Below the pieces are notes generated by a model that saw only the letters and a list, made by a program, of their open reading frames with translations, was not told the origin of the DNA and did no database searches. Shown one piece after another: positions 43,641 through 53,194 of a stretch of 64,000 nucleotides of DNA (position 1 is its first letter; every line of letters begins with the position of its first letter). The stretch comes from Pseudomonas piscis (GTDB taxonomy: Bacteria; Pseudomonadota; Gammaproteobacteria; Pseudomonadales; Pseudomonadaceae). Made by a program: the position numbers and the translations under genes. Location: contig NZ_WHUV01000001.1 of the NCBI RefSeq assembly GCF_009380155.1, positions 682,001 through 746,000 on the forward strand, read 5' to 3'.

Positions 43641-44618
43641 TTACTGGGCCTTCCACACCTGCGGGTTGACCAGGTCCTGGGGGCGCTGGCCCAGCAGGGC
43701 GCTGCGCAGGTTGCTCATGGCGCGCTCGGCCATGGCGTCGCGGGTCTCGGTGGTGGCCGAGCCAACATGGGGCAGGGTCAGGGCGTTGGACAATTGGAAC
43801 AGCGGCGATTGCGCCAGCGGTTCCTTCTCGTACACGTCCAGGCCGGCACCGCGGATCTGGCCGCTTTGCAGGGCTTGGACCAACGCCGGCTCGTCCACTA
43901 CCGGGCCACGGGAAATGTTCACCAGGATCGCGCTGGGCTTCATCAGCGCCAGTTCGCGCTGGCCGATCAGGTGCCGGGTCTGCTCGCTCAGCGGCACCAC
44001 CAGGCAGACGAAGTCGGCCTCGGCCAGCAACTGCTCGAGGCTGCGGTACTGCGCCCCCAGCTCCTGTTCCAGGGCGCTCTTGCGGCTGTTGCCGCTATAG
44101 AGGATCGGCATGCCGAAGCCCAGGCGACCGCGGCGGGCGATGGCCGCGCCGATATTGCCCATGCCGACTATCCCCAGGGTCTTGCCATGCACATCGCAGC
44201 CGAACAACGCCGGGCCGACGCTGGCCTGCCACTGCCCGGCCTTGGTCCAGGCGTCCAGCTCGGCGACCCGGCGCGCACTGCCCATGAGCAGGGCGAAGGC
44301 CAGGTCGGCGGTGCTTTCGGTGAGCACATCGGGGGTGTTGGTGAGCATCAGCCCGCGTTCGTTGAAGTAGTCCAGGTCGTAGTTGTCGTAGCCCACCGAG
44401 ATGCTTGACACCACTTCCAGCTGCGTCGCGTGTTCCAGCTGCGCGCGCCCCAGCTTGCGGCCGACGCCGATCAGGCCGTGGGCCCGGGGCAGGGCTTCGT
44501 TGAATTGGGCGGCGATATCCCCCTGCTTGGGATTGGGCACTATGACTTCGAAGTCCTGTTGCAGGCGTTCGGTCATCTGGGCAGTGATGCGGCTGAAGGC
44601 TAGTACGGTCTTTTTCAT
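43641..44618 (-). CDS. ghrB: D-2-hydroxyacid dehydrogenase (glyoxylate/hydroxypyruvate/2-ketogluconate reductase)
   Basis: 325 residues of the D-isomer-specific 2-hydroxyacid dehydrogenase family. The nucleotide site is GIVGMGNIGAAIA (about 150), and the catalytic residues are seen as the arginine in NISRGPVVDE (about 240), the glutamate in LDVYEKEP (about 270) and the histidine in LPHVGSAT (about 288). The sequence is close to GhrB/TkrA types that reduce hydroxypyruvate, glyoxylate and 2-keto-gluconate with NADPH. It is not within a kgu operon here, so GhrB is the better label. It starts at 44618; a longer frame to 44657 is possible. Confidence 0.87.
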   Translation of the reverse strand: MKKTVLAFSRITAQMTERLQQDFEVIVPNPKQGDIAAQFNEALPRAHGLIGVGRKLGRAQLEHATQLEVVSSISVGYDNYDLDYFNERGLMLTNTPDVLTESTADLAFALLMGSARRVAELDAWTKAGQWQASVGPALFGCDVHGKTLGIVGMGNIGAAIARRGRLGFGMPILYSGNSRKSALEQELGAQYRSLEQLLAEADFVCLVVPLSEQTRHLIGQRELALMKPSAILVNISRGPVVDEPALVQALQSGQIRGAGLDVYEKEPLAQSPLFQLSNALTLPHVGSATTETRDAMAERAMSNLRSALLGQRPQDLVNPQVWKAQ

Positions 44619-44723
44619 CGCGAAGCGGCTCGTCAGGCGGGGGAAAATGCTTGGCACGCTAACATCAAACAGCCCGTTCCATGGGCTTTTTCTGGCCTGG
44701 CCCCCGCGCCAGGGACCGGTTGT

Positions 44724-45692
44724 TCAATGCCCGGAGCGGGCGCTGGCCAGGGTGCCGCTCAGCTCATAGGACGCCAGCTCGGTCTGGTTCGCGGCGAGGA
44801 TCTCGGGCAACGAACCGCGCAGGTACTCGACCCAGGTCTTGATCTTGGCGTCCAGGTACTGGCGCGAGGGGTAGATGGCGTAGAGGTTCAGCTCCTGGGA
44901 GCGGTACTTGGGCATGACCCGCACCAGGGTGCCGTTGCGCAAGGCCTCGATGGCGGCGTACACCGGCAGCACGCCGATGCCCATGCCGCTGATGATCGCG
45001 GCCTTCATGGCGTCGGCCGAGTTCACCAGGAACGGCGAGCTGTTGATGGTGACCATCTCCTGGCCTTCCGGACCGTCGAAGGCCCACTTCTCCAGGGGAA
45101 TCACCGGACTCACCAGGCGCAGGCAGGCATGGTGCAGCAGGTCGCTGGGCTTCTGCGGGCAGCCGTGGGCCTTCACGTAGGCTGGCGAGGCGCAGACGAT
45201 GCTGTAGGTGATCCCCAGGCGCTGGGACACGAACCCCGAATCGGGCAGCTCGCTGGCCAGGACGATGGACACGTCGTAGCCCTCGTCCAGCAGGTCCGGC
45301 ACGCGGTTGGCCATGGTCAGGTCGAAGGTCACGTCCGGGTGCGACTTGCGATAGCGGGCGATGGCGTCGATCACGAAGTGCTGGCCGATGCCGGTCATGG
45401 TGTGGACTTTCAACTGGCCGGCGGGACGGGCATGGGCATCGCTGGCCTCGGCCTCGGCTTCCTCGACGTAGGCCAGGATCTGCTCGCAGCGCAGTAGGTA
45501 GCGCTTGCCGGCCTCGGTCAGGGCGATACGTCGGGTGGTGCGGTTGAGCAAGCGGGTTTGCAGGTGCGCCTCGAGATTGGAGACGGCACGCGAGACGTTG
45601 GCCGTGGTGGTGTCCAGTTGCACGGCAGCGGCGGTGAAGCTGCCGGCTTCGGCGACACAACTGAAGGCACGCATGTTTTGCAAGGTGTCCAT
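44724..45692 (-). CDS. LysR-family regulator, probable regulator of the efflux operon
   Basis: 322 residues. The helix-turn-helix (about 15-57) reads GSFTAAAVQLDTTTANVSRAVSNLE, followed by a LysR effector domain of the CrgA/AaeR-like subgroup (LKVHTMTGIGQHFVIDAI, PDLLDEGYDVSIVLASELP). It is divergent from the outer-membrane factor gene of the AaeAB-type efflux operon with 272 bases between the starts. In E. coli the related AaeR responds to aromatic carboxylic acids. The link to the operon is inference from position. Confidence 0.87.
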   Translation of the reverse strand: MDTLQNMRAFSCVAEAGSFTAAAVQLDTTTANVSRAVSNLEAHLQTRLLNRTTRRIALTEAGKRYLLRCEQILAYVEEAEAEASDAHARPAGQLKVHTMTGIGQHFVIDAIARYRKSHPDVTFDLTMANRVPDLLDEGYDVSIVLASELPDSGFVSQRLGITYSIVCASPAYVKAHGCPQKPSDLLHHACLRLVSPVIPLEKWAFDGPEGQEMVTINSSPFLVNSADAMKAAIISGMGIGVLPVYAAIEALRNGTLVRVMPKYRSQELNLYAIYPSRQYLDAKIKTWVEYLRGSLPEILAANQTELASYELSGTLASARSGH

Positions 45693-45964
45693 GGGGTGCT
45701 CTCAAAGGAGATTGCAAATTGTGACACGAAGTTTCTGTTTTTACAGGCGTCTGGGGATACGACCAAGGGATTATCGCGTTTACGGTAACAAAGATTCACA
45801 GGAATCCCAGCTTATCGCCGAACCGACCGCCCCCTAGAATTGCGCCGATCCGCAGGAGCCTTGCCGACGAAGCGCCGTCCGACCCGATATCCGGGCCTGG
45901 ACCGTTGGCCTGCCGGCACCTGCGAGAGATTTGCCTTCCCCCTCGATCTCAGGAATTCGCAGCA

Positions 45965-47476
45965 GTGCCGCGTCGCATCAGCAGAGGGTTCAAGACCCTC
46001 AGTGTTTGGGCTTTATCGTTAGCAATCAGCGGCTGCATCGGAACCGGAGGCATTGCCCCACAAGGCAAGACACTTCCCGCTAATACATTGGCCACCGACG
46101 AGGCGATCCAGAGCGCCGCGCGGGATGCCCACTGGCCCAGTGCCCAGTGGTGGCAGGCCTATGGCGACCCGCAGCTGAACCGTTGGATCGACCTGGCCAT
46201 ACAAGGCAGCCCGAGCATGGCCATGGCCGCCGCCCGGGTGCGCCAGGCCAAGGCCATGGCCGGTATCGCCGAGTCGGCCGAGTCGCTGCAGGTCAAGGGC
46301 GACGCCACCCTCAAGCGCCACAACTGGCCCACCGACCCGTTCTACGGCCCCGGGGCGCTATCCAACAGCACCACCTGGGACAACAACGCCGCCCTGGGTT
46401 TCAGTTATGCGCTGGACCTGTGGGGCCGGGAAAGCAACGCCACCGAGCGCGCCGTGGACCTGGCCCACATGAGCGTGGCCGAGGCCCGCCTGGCCCAGTT
46501 GGAGCTGGTGAACAACGTGGTGCGCAGCTATATCCAGCTGTCCCTGCACTTCGCCCAGCGCGATATCGCCCTGGCTACCCTCAAGCAGCAGCAACAGATC
46601 CTCGAGCTGGCGCAACGGCGCCTGGACGCTGGCATCGGCACGCATTTCGAGGTGAGCCAGGCCGAGGCGCCACTGCCGGAGACCCATCGCCAGATCGACG
46701 CCCTGGATGAAGAAATCGCCCTGGCCCGCAACCAGCTGGCGGCCCTGGCCGGCAAGGGGCCCGGGGAGGGTGCACAATTGCAACGGCCGAGCCTGGCCCT
46801 GGGCGTCGCGCTGAAACTGCCTTCGGCCCTGCCCGCCGAACTCCTGGGCCAGCGCCCGGACGTGGTGGCCAGCCGTTGGCAGGTGGCGGCCCAGGCCCGG
46901 GGCATCGATGTGGCCCATGCCGGGTTCTATCCCAACGTCGACCTGGTGGGCAGCATCGGCTTCATGGCCACCGGCGGCGGGGCCCTGGAGTTCCTCACCG
47001 GCAAGAAGCTCAACTACAACGTCGGCCCGGCCATCAGCCTGCCGATCTTCGATGGCGGGCGCCTGCGTTCGCAGTTGGGTGAAGCCTCGGCCGGCTACGA
47101 CCTGGCCGTGGCCAAGTACAACCAGACTCTGGTGGATGCGCTCAAGGGCATTTCCGACCAGTTGATCCGTCGCGAGTCCATGGACAAGCAGCAGTCGTTC
47201 GCCGCCGAGTCGGTGGCCGCCGCGCAGAAGACCTACGACCTGGCCACCGTGGCGTTCCAGCGCGGCCTGACCGACTACCTCAATGTGCTCAATGCCCAGA
47301 CCCTGCTGTTCCATCAGCAACAAGTGCAGCAGCAAGTCCAGGCCGCGCGCCTGAGCGCCCAGGCCGACCTGGTGACCGCCCTGGGCGGTGGCCTGCAAGC
47401 CGGTCGCGACGCGCCCTCCGACAAACAGATCCAAGCGCCCAAGACCCCGGCGGCCCTGGCCGTCTTTGATCACTGA
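45965..47476 (+). CDS. Outer-membrane factor lipoprotein (TolC/NodT family)
   Basis: 503 residues from a GTG at 45965, ten bases after AGGA. The signal peptide ends at a lipobox (AISGC). Two OEP repeats follow, with WWQAYGDPQLNRWIDLAIQGSPSM near the start and LGQRPDVVASRWQVAAQARGIDVAHAGFYPNVDL in the second half, the hallmark of NodT-type efflux channels such as OprM. It is the first gene of a four-gene efflux operon and should form the outer-membrane exit duct for the FUSC pump. Unlike E. coli aaeXAB, which relies on TolC, the channel is encoded in the operon. Confidence 0.9.
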   Translation: MPRRISRGFKTLSVWALSLAISGCIGTGGIAPQGKTLPANTLATDEAIQSAARDAHWPSAQWWQAYGDPQLNRWIDLAIQGSPSMAMAAARVRQAKAMAGIAESAESLQVKGDATLKRHNWPTDPFYGPGALSNSTTWDNNAALGFSYALDLWGRESNATERAVDLAHMSVAEARLAQLELVNNVVRSYIQLSLHFAQRDIALATLKQQQQILELAQRRLDAGIGTHFEVSQAEAPLPETHRQIDALDEEIALARNQLAALAGKGPGEGAQLQRPSLALGVALKLPSALPAELLGQRPDVVASRWQVAAQARGIDVAHAGFYPNVDLVGSIGFMATGGGALEFLTGKKLNYNVGPAISLPIFDGGRLRSQLGEASAGYDLAVAKYNQTLVDALKGISDQLIRRESMDKQQSFAAESVAAAQKTYDLATVAFQRGLTDYLNVLNAQTLLFHQQQVQQQVQAARLSAQADLVTALGGGLQAGRDAPSDKQIQAPKTPAALAVFDH

Positions 47477-47487
47477 AGCAGGTTTCG

Positions 47488-49695
47488 ATGACTTCCTTGC
47501 CCGCACCCTTGCGCTGGCTGTATTCCCTTGAGTGGCGCCGGGGTTTCTTCGACTGGGCACGCAGCGATGGCGTGACCTGGGTCTATATCTTCAAGGTGCT
47601 GGCGGCGGCGTTCCTCACCCTGTGGCTGGCCATGCGCCTGGAGTTGCCGCAGCCGCGCACGGCGATGATCACCGTGTTCATCGTCATGCAGCCGCAGAGT
47701 GGCCAGGTGTTCGCCAAGAGCTTCTATCGCTTCCTCGGCACCCTGGCCGGCTCGGCGGTGATGGTGGCGCTGATCGCCTTGTTCGCCCAGAACACCGAGC
47801 TGTTCCTGGGCTCGCTGGCGATCTGGGTCGGTATCTGCTCGGCTGGCGCTGCGCGCTATCGCAACTTCCGCGCCTATGGCTTCGTCCTCGCCGGCTACAC
47901 CGCGGCCATGGTCGGCCTGCCGGCCCTGGCCCACCCGGAAGGCGCCTTCATGGCGGCGGTCTGGCGGGTGCTGGAGATCTCCTTGGGGATTCTCTGCTCG
48001 ACCCTGGTCAGCGCCGCGATCCTGCCGCAGACCGCCAGTGCCGCCATGCGCAACGCCCTGTACCAGCGCTTCGGGGTGTTTGCGATGTTCGTCACCGATG
48101 GCCTGCGCGGGCGCAGCCAGCGCGACATTTTTGAAAGCAGCAACGTGCGCTTCATCGCCGAGGCGGTGGGCCTGGAAGGGCTGCGCAGCGTCACCGTGTT
48201 CGAAGACCCGCACATGCGTCGGCGCAACGGTCGCCTGAGCCGCTTGAACAGCGAGTTCATGGGCATCACCACGCGCTTCAACGCCCTGCACCAGTTGCTC
48301 GAGCGCCTGCGCAGCAGCGGTGCCGATCACGTCGTGGCGGCGATCAAGCCTGGGCTCTACGACCTGGCTGAGCTGCTGGACGGGTTCTCCGGCCGGGCCC
48401 TGACCAGCCCCGACGCGGCCCGCCTGGCCACGGCGCTGGCGGTTTATAAAGGCGAGCTGCCGGCACGGGTGCGCAGCCTGCGCGCGGCGTTCCAGGAAAC
48501 CGCCCCCAGCGATGCCGAACAGCTGGATTTCCATACCGCCTACGAGCTGCTGTACCGCTTCGTCGACGAACTGCACAGCTACGCCCAGACCCACGCCTCC
48601 CTGGCCGAGCACAGCCATGAGCGCGAGCGCTGGGACGAACCCTACACCCCGCAGACCAACTGGCTGGCCTCGGCCGCCTCGGGGATTCGCGCCGCCTTCG
48701 TCCTGGTGGTGCTGGGCAGCTACTGGGTCGCCACCGCCTGGCCCAGTGGCGCCACCATGACCCTGATCGCAGCCGCCACCATCGGCCTGTCGGCCGCCAC
48801 CCCCAACCCCAAGCGCATGGCGTTCCAGATGGCCTGCGGCACCTTCATCGGCGCCGTGGTGGGGTTCGTCGAGATGTTCTTCGTGTTCCCCTGGCTCGAC
48901 GGCTTCCCGCTGCTGTGCCTGACCTTGGCGCCAGTGATCGTGCTGGGCTCGTTCCTGGCCTCGCGGCCCAAGTACGCCGGGGTCGGCCTGGGCTTGCTGA
49001 TCTTCTTCAGCACCGGCTCGGTGCCGGACAACCTGACGATCTACAACCCCTACACCTTCATCAATGACTACATCGCCATGGTCATGGGCATGCTGGTCTG
49101 CGCCGCGGCCGGGGCGATCATCCTGCCGCCCAACAGCCGCTGGCTGTGGCGCCGCCTGGAGCAGGACCTGCGCGGCCAGGTGGTGTATGCCATCAGCGGC
49201 AAGCTCAAGGGCCTGGCGTCGAGCTTCGAAAGCCGCACTCGCGACCTGCTGCACCAGGCCTATGGCCTGGCGGTGGGCCAGCCCAAGGTGCAGAGCGAGC
49301 TGCTGCGCTGGATGTTCGTGGTGCTGGAGGTCGGCCACGCCATCATCGAGCTGCGCAAGGAGCAGGCGATCCTCCCGGTGCACCCGGCCTATGCCGAATC
49401 CCAGCCCTGGCGCCAGGCGATCCGGGTCATGGGCCGTTCCCTGGTGCGGCTGTTCCTGCAGCCTAGCCAGAGCAACCTGGAGCGCGGGCTGATCGCCGTG
49501 GACCATGCCATCAGCCGGGTCCAGGCCACCGACGAACCCTTCGCCCCGCACTTCGACACCTCGGCCCTGCGCCGGGTGAAGAGCTACCTGCATTTCATCC
49601 GTACTTCATTGCTCGACCCGCAATCGCCGCTGGCGGCCTATGCCGTGGCCAAGCCGGCGGTGCCTGCACCCCAAGGACCTGCACATGCCTCGTGA
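47488..49695 (+). CDS. FUSC-family inner-membrane efflux transporter (AaeB-like)
   Basis: 735 residues. Two FUSC halves are seen: N-terminal membrane helices from about 28 to 170 (YIFKVLAAAFLTLWLAMRLELPQPRTAMITVFIVMQP), a cytoplasmic helical region of about 200 residues, then a second membrane block at about 390-540 (AAFVLVVLGSYWVATAWPSGATMTLIAAATIGLSAATPNP). The layout and the RLELPQP(R) segment match AaeB-type exporters of aromatic acids such as p-hydroxybenzoate. It starts eleven bases after the outer-membrane factor gene, and its 3' end overlaps the DUF1656 gene by 11 bases. Confidence 0.9.
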   Translation: MTSLPAPLRWLYSLEWRRGFFDWARSDGVTWVYIFKVLAAAFLTLWLAMRLELPQPRTAMITVFIVMQPQSGQVFAKSFYRFLGTLAGSAVMVALIALFAQNTELFLGSLAIWVGICSAGAARYRNFRAYGFVLAGYTAAMVGLPALAHPEGAFMAAVWRVLEISLGILCSTLVSAAILPQTASAAMRNALYQRFGVFAMFVTDGLRGRSQRDIFESSNVRFIAEAVGLEGLRSVTVFEDPHMRRRNGRLSRLNSEFMGITTRFNALHQLLERLRSSGADHVVAAIKPGLYDLAELLDGFSGRALTSPDAARLATALAVYKGELPARVRSLRAAFQETAPSDAEQLDFHTAYELLYRFVDELHSYAQTHASLAEHSHERERWDEPYTPQTNWLASAASGIRAAFVLVVLGSYWVATAWPSGATMTLIAAATIGLSAATPNPKRMAFQMACGTFIGAVVGFVEMFFVFPWLDGFPLLCLTLAPVIVLGSFLASRPKYAGVGLGLLIFFSTGSVPDNLTIYNPYTFINDYIAMVMGMLVCAAAGAIILPPNSRWLWRRLEQDLRGQVVYAISGKLKGLASSFESRTRDLLHQAYGLAVGQPKVQSELLRWMFVVLEVGHAIIELRKEQAILPVHPAYAESQPWRQAIRVMGRSLVRLFLQPSQSNLERGLIAVDHAISRVQATDEPFAPHFDTSALRRVKSYLHFIRTSLLDPQSPLAAYAVAKPAVPAPQGPAHAS

Positions 49696-49885
49696 AATCG
49701 CCTTCCATGGCGTTTACATGCCGACCATGACCCTGATGTTCTTCATCGCCGCGGCCCTGGCCTGGGCCCTGGACCGGTTCATCTCCGGTTATGACCTGTA
49801 TCGCTTCTTCTGGCACCCGGCGCTGCTGCGCCTGAGCCTGTTCTGCTGTCTGTTCGGCGCCATGGCGCTCACTGTCTACCGTTGA
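49685..49885 (+). CDS. DUF1656 small membrane protein (AaeX-like)
   Basis: 66 residues with two membrane helices. It opens MPREIAFHGVYMPTMTLMFF, which is the conserved EIxxxGxxxPxL pattern of DUF1656. Such proteins always lie beside an HlyD adaptor and an FUSC pump. The ATG at 49685 overlaps the end of the pump gene, and the next ATG is ten bases after the stop, so all are translated from one message. Confidence 0.88.
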   Translation: MPREIAFHGVYMPTMTLMFFIAAALAWALDRFISGYDLYRFFWHPALLRLSLFCCLFGAMALTVYR

Positions 49886-49895
49886 GACCCCCGCA

Positions 49896-50759
49896 ATGAA
49901 AAAGTTCTTCAGCCTGCTCGCCACCCTGCTCGTGCTGGCCCTGGCCCTGTGGATCGGCCGTACCCTGTGGGAGCACTACATGTACACCCCCTGGACCCGC
50001 GATGGACGAGTGCGCGCCGACGTCATCAATGTCGCCGCCGACGTCACCGGCGAGGTGGTGGACGTACCGGTCAAGGACAACCAGCTGGTGCACAAGGGCG
50101 ACTTGCTGATGCAGATCGACCCCGAGCACTACCAGATCGCGGTCAAGCAGGCGCAATCGCTGGTGGCCTCGAAAAAGGCCACCTGGGAGATGCGCAAGGT
50201 CAACGCCCGGCGCCGCGCCGACCTGGACAGCCTGGTGATCTCCAAGGAAAACCGCGACGACGCCGGCAACATCGCCGACTCGGCCCTGGCCGACTACCAA
50301 CACGCCCAGGCCCAGCTGGAAGCCGCCGAACTCAACCTGGCGCGCACCCAGGTACGGGCGGCGGTGGACGGCTACGTCACCAACCTCAACGTGCACCGTG
50401 GCGACTATGCGCGCGTCGGTGAACCGAAGATGGCGGTGGTGGACATGAATTCGTTCTGGGTCTACGGCTTCTTCGAGGAAACCAAGCTGCCCCACGTGCG
50501 CGTGGGCGATAAAGCCGACATGCAGTTGATGAGCGGCCAGGTACTCAAGGGCCATGTGGAAAGCATTTCCCGGGGGATCTACGACCGTGACAACCCCGAG
50601 AGCCGCGAGCTGATCGCCGACGTCAACCCGACCTTCAACTGGGTACGCCTGGCCCAGCGGGTGCCGGTACGCATCCATATCGACGAGGTGCCCGAGGGCG
50701 TGCTGCTGGCGGCGGGCATCACCTGCACCGTGGTGGTCCGCCAAGACCCGCAGGACTGA
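49896..50759 (+). CDS. HlyD-family membrane fusion protein (AaeA-like)
   Basis: 287 residues. A short N-terminal membrane anchor (FSLLATLLVLALALWIG) is followed by the periplasmic adaptor: the biotinyl-lipoyl-like half DGRVRADVINVAADVTGEVVDVPVKDNQLVHKGD, a helical hairpin with KQAQSLVASKKATWEMRK and LADYQHAQAQLEAAELNLA, and the RAAVDGYVTNLNVHRGDYA half. It bridges the FUSC pump and the outer-membrane factor of the same operon. A stem-loop at 50762 lies just after its stop. Confidence 0.92.
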   Translation: MKKFFSLLATLLVLALALWIGRTLWEHYMYTPWTRDGRVRADVINVAADVTGEVVDVPVKDNQLVHKGDLLMQIDPEHYQIAVKQAQSLVASKKATWEMRKVNARRRADLDSLVISKENRDDAGNIADSALADYQHAQAQLEAAELNLARTQVRAAVDGYVTNLNVHRGDYARVGEPKMAVVDMNSFWVYGFFEETKLPHVRVGDKADMQLMSGQVLKGHVESISRGIYDRDNPESRELIADVNPTFNWVRLAQRVPVRIHIDEVPEGVLLAAGITCTVVVRQDPQD

Positions 50760-50761
50760 GC

Positions 50762-50791
50762 CGCCAGCCGCCGGCGAAACAGCGGCTGGCG
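50762..50791. terminator. Stem-loop between the convergent HlyD and lipoprotein genes
   Basis: GCCAGCCGC (50763-50771) and GCGGCTGGC (50782-50790) pair perfectly, with one more pair outside. It lies between two convergent genes, which suits a bidirectional terminator, though no T-run follows. Confidence 0.5.
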
Positions 50792-50801
50792 CGGGAGTGC
50801 G

Positions 50802-51827
50802 CTACTTGTAGTGCTTGTCGAGGATGACCTGGGCCTTGTCCAGGATCTGCGCCACCGTCAGGTCGTCGTTGCCCAGAAGGGCGACGATCTGCTTGTTCTG
50901 CAGCACGTCGGCGTTGGCTTGCTTGAGCTGCGCCCGACGGCTGATGACCATGTAGCTGGTGATCTGGCGGCGGTTGTGGATGTACGGCAGGTCGATGCCC
51001 TTGAGCATGGCCTGGCGGACGAAATCCCGGCGTTCCTGGCTGGCCATGCCACGGAAAGTGTCCGGGTAGGCCTGCTGGATGGTGGCCGAGTAGCGGCCGA
51101 TATCTTCTTCCCGGGCTTGGGCGTACATCGCATCCTTGCTGGTGACCTGGCCCAACAACTGGTTGTAGTGCTGCTCGGCGGCCAGCAGTTGCTCGGGGCT
51201 CAGGCGTGCCTTGAGTGCTTCGCGCTCACCGCTGGCATTGCGGTCGTCGATGATCTTCGACCAGGCATAGGCGCTTGCCAGGTCACCTTGTTCCTCGTGG
51301 ATCTGGACCAGGGCCTGTTGCGACACCGGATAGCCGTGCTGGGCCGAGCGTTCCAGCCAGCGCTGGGCCAGGGCCCGGTCCGCGGTCATGCCCTTGCGGC
51401 CGAAACGGTACACCTGGTACAGCCCGTATTCGGCGCACCAATCGTTCTGGCTGGCGGCGTAGGCCAGGTAGTCGAACGACTGGCGGTTGGGCGTGGCATC
51501 GCTGGCGTCGCTTTCCTGTTCGGCGATCATCGACAAATAGCAGAACGCCCGGTGCTGCTCGGGGGCGGCCAGTACCAGGCAGCTCTTGGCCGCCGGATAG
51601 TCGTTGTCGTTGAAGTGCGCCATGCCGATGCCGTAGAGCACATCGCTGTCCATCTGGCGGTTGCAGTCCTGGGTGTCGGGTACCTGCGGCAGCAGGGTCT
51701 GCAAGCTCAGCTTGGGCAGGCTGTCATTCAGGTCCGGGACCTTGGGCGCGGCAGGTTGCGGGGTTTCGGGAGAGCATGCGGCCAGTACGGCGAGCAAGAT
51801 CAGTGGCAATGCCTTGAGCAATTTCAA
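50802..51827 (-). CDS. Sel1-like repeat lipoprotein, paralogue 1
   Basis: 341 residues from a TTG at 51827 with AGGGA seven bases upstream. The lipobox is LAAC. The mature protein shares with its two neighbours the blocks LQTLLPQ, a C-x-x-x-M-D-S-D segment, SCLVLAAP, FCYLSMIAEQ, a W-C-A-E-Y-G-L-Y segment and RWLERSAQHGYPVSQQALVQIHEEQG (a Sel1-type helical repeat), then a C-terminal part ending QKARDILDK-like. Four cysteines besides the lipid cysteine are shared by the three. It lies 50 bases downstream of paralogue 2 on the same strand. Function unknown. Confidence 0.8.
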   Translation of the reverse strand: MKLLKALPLILLAVLAACSPETPQPAAPKVPDLNDSLPKLSLQTLLPQVPDTQDCNRQMDSDVLYGIGMAHFNDNDYPAAKSCLVLAAPEQHRAFCYLSMIAEQESDASDATPNRQSFDYLAYAASQNDWCAEYGLYQVYRFGRKGMTADRALAQRWLERSAQHGYPVSQQALVQIHEEQGDLASAYAWSKIIDDRNASGEREALKARLSPEQLLAAEQHYNQLLGQVTSKDAMYAQAREEDIGRYSATIQQAYPDTFRGMASQERRDFVRQAMLKGIDLPYIHNRRQITSYMVISRRAQLKQANADVLQNKQIVALLGNDDLTVAQILDKAQVILDKHYK

Positions 51828-51876
51828 AGGATGTTCCCTGGTCGGTGATGGAGAAAAGACAATGGCGCCGTGCAGC

Positions 51877-52875
51877 CTATGAGCCGCTTGGCGCAAGGAT
51901 CGCCAGGGCCTGGGTCACGGTCGGTTCCAGGTCCAGGTCGGGGTTCTGCAACAGGGCCAGGACCTGGGGGTTTTGCAGGATGTCCAGTTGCGGGTCCCGC
52001 AGCTGCGCCTGGCGGGCGATGATCGCGTAGGTATAGAGCTGCAGCCGGTTGGTGAACGCAGGGAGCGCGCTGACCCGGCTCAGGGCCCGGTCCATGAAGG
52101 CATGGCGCTCGGCTGCCGGCATGCCCTCGAAGGCCGTGGGGCGCAGTTGATAGACGCCCGCTGTATACAGCGCGATGTTCTGTTCGCGGTTTTGCTGGCG
52201 CACGCTGTCCTGGCTGGTCAGCTGTGGGCTCAGCCGCTGGTACTCCTGCTCGCCTTCGCCCAGTTGCTGCGCGCTCATCTTCTGCTTCAGGGCCAGGATC
52301 TTCTGCTGGTCGTCCAGGGCCCTGGCCCAGCTGTAGGCCAGGGCCAGGTTGCCCTTGTTGGTATGCAGGCGCACCAGGGTCTGCTGGGCGTCGGTGTCGC
52401 CATGGCGCGCCGAGCGCTCCAGCCAGCGCAGGCCCAGGGCGGTGTCCGGGGTTTGCCCGCGCATCCCGAAGGTGAAGTTCTGGAACATGCCGAATTCGGC
52501 GCAGGAGTCGTTCTTGCGTGCCGAGTAGGCCATGTAGCCAAAGGCCTCGCGATCACGCTCGGCACTGTCCTTGGTGCTGTCTTGCTCCGCGATCTTCGCC
52601 AGGTAGCACAACGCCCGGTCGTAGCTGGGCGCGGCCATGATCAGGCAACTGCGCGCCAGCTCGGGTTGGTCGTGGTCGTACAGCTGGTAGCCGAGGCCGA
52701 ACAGCAGCTCGCTGTCCAGCTGGGTGGTGCAGTACTGGTTGGGCGTGGCTTGGGGCAGCAACTGGTCGAGGCCGACCTTGGGCAGGGTCGCGTTCAGCGC
52801 TTCGTCCGGCGACGGTTCGCCACAGCCGATGAGCAAGGTGGCCAGGGCCAGTGGCAGCAAGTGTTGGGGCTTCAA
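51877..52875 (-). CDS. Sel1-like repeat lipoprotein, paralogue 2
   Basis: 332 residues from a TTG at 52875 with AGGA eight bases before it. The lipobox is LIGC. It shows the same order of blocks as paralogue 1: LDQLLPQ, C-T-T-Q-L-D-S-E, ARSCLIMAAP, LCYLAKIAEQDS, SCAEFGMF, LRWLERSARHGDTDAQQTLVRLHTNKGNLALAYSWA, KMSAQQLGEGEQEYQRL and LQLYTYAIIARQAQLRDPQ. The helical Sel1-type region suggests a protein-binding surface. It overlaps no gene; its 3' end is followed by paralogue 1. Function unknown. Confidence 0.8.
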   Translation of the reverse strand: MKPQHLLPLALATLLIGCGEPSPDEALNATLPKVGLDQLLPQATPNQYCTTQLDSELLFGLGYQLYDHDQPELARSCLIMAAPSYDRALCYLAKIAEQDSTKDSAERDREAFGYMAYSARKNDSCAEFGMFQNFTFGMRGQTPDTALGLRWLERSARHGDTDAQQTLVRLHTNKGNLALAYSWARALDDQQKILALKQKMSAQQLGEGEQEYQRLSPQLTSQDSVRQQNREQNIALYTAGVYQLRPTAFEGMPAAERHAFMDRALSRVSALPAFTNRLQLYTYAIIARQAQLRDPQLDILQNPQVLALLQNPDLDLEPTVTQALAILAPSGS

Positions 52876-53194
52876 TGACGGATTCCTGGTCTGCTTTGGG
52901 CGAAGTAGCGCATGGGCGGGCAGGAAAGGGCGGGAGGGGCAGCTTCAGCAGTTCCGTGCTTGAGACGCCAGCGATTCCATGCGGCTTGATCGAGGCCCGG
53001 GGCCTTGAGTGCGCGCATTCTACTAAGATTGCGCCGGGCTACAACCTGGACCGTCGCACTCGGAGTTTGCGTGCGGCCTGAAGGGCATGGGGCATTTGCC
53101 TCGCCATGAGGCGGATCTATATATTCGCCACCCTTTGGTGCCGGTTCTTGAGTGGAAAGAGGGCCGGCAGATCGAACGAGCAAGGAGTGCGCGG
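52876..53194 (+). other. Gene-free stretch before the DUF3592 gene
   Basis: About 320 bases between the divergent paralogue-2 gene and the DUF3592 gene. No coding potential with a ribosome binding site, no repeats and no clear hairpin were seen. It should contain the promoters for both flanking genes. Confidence 0.4.
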
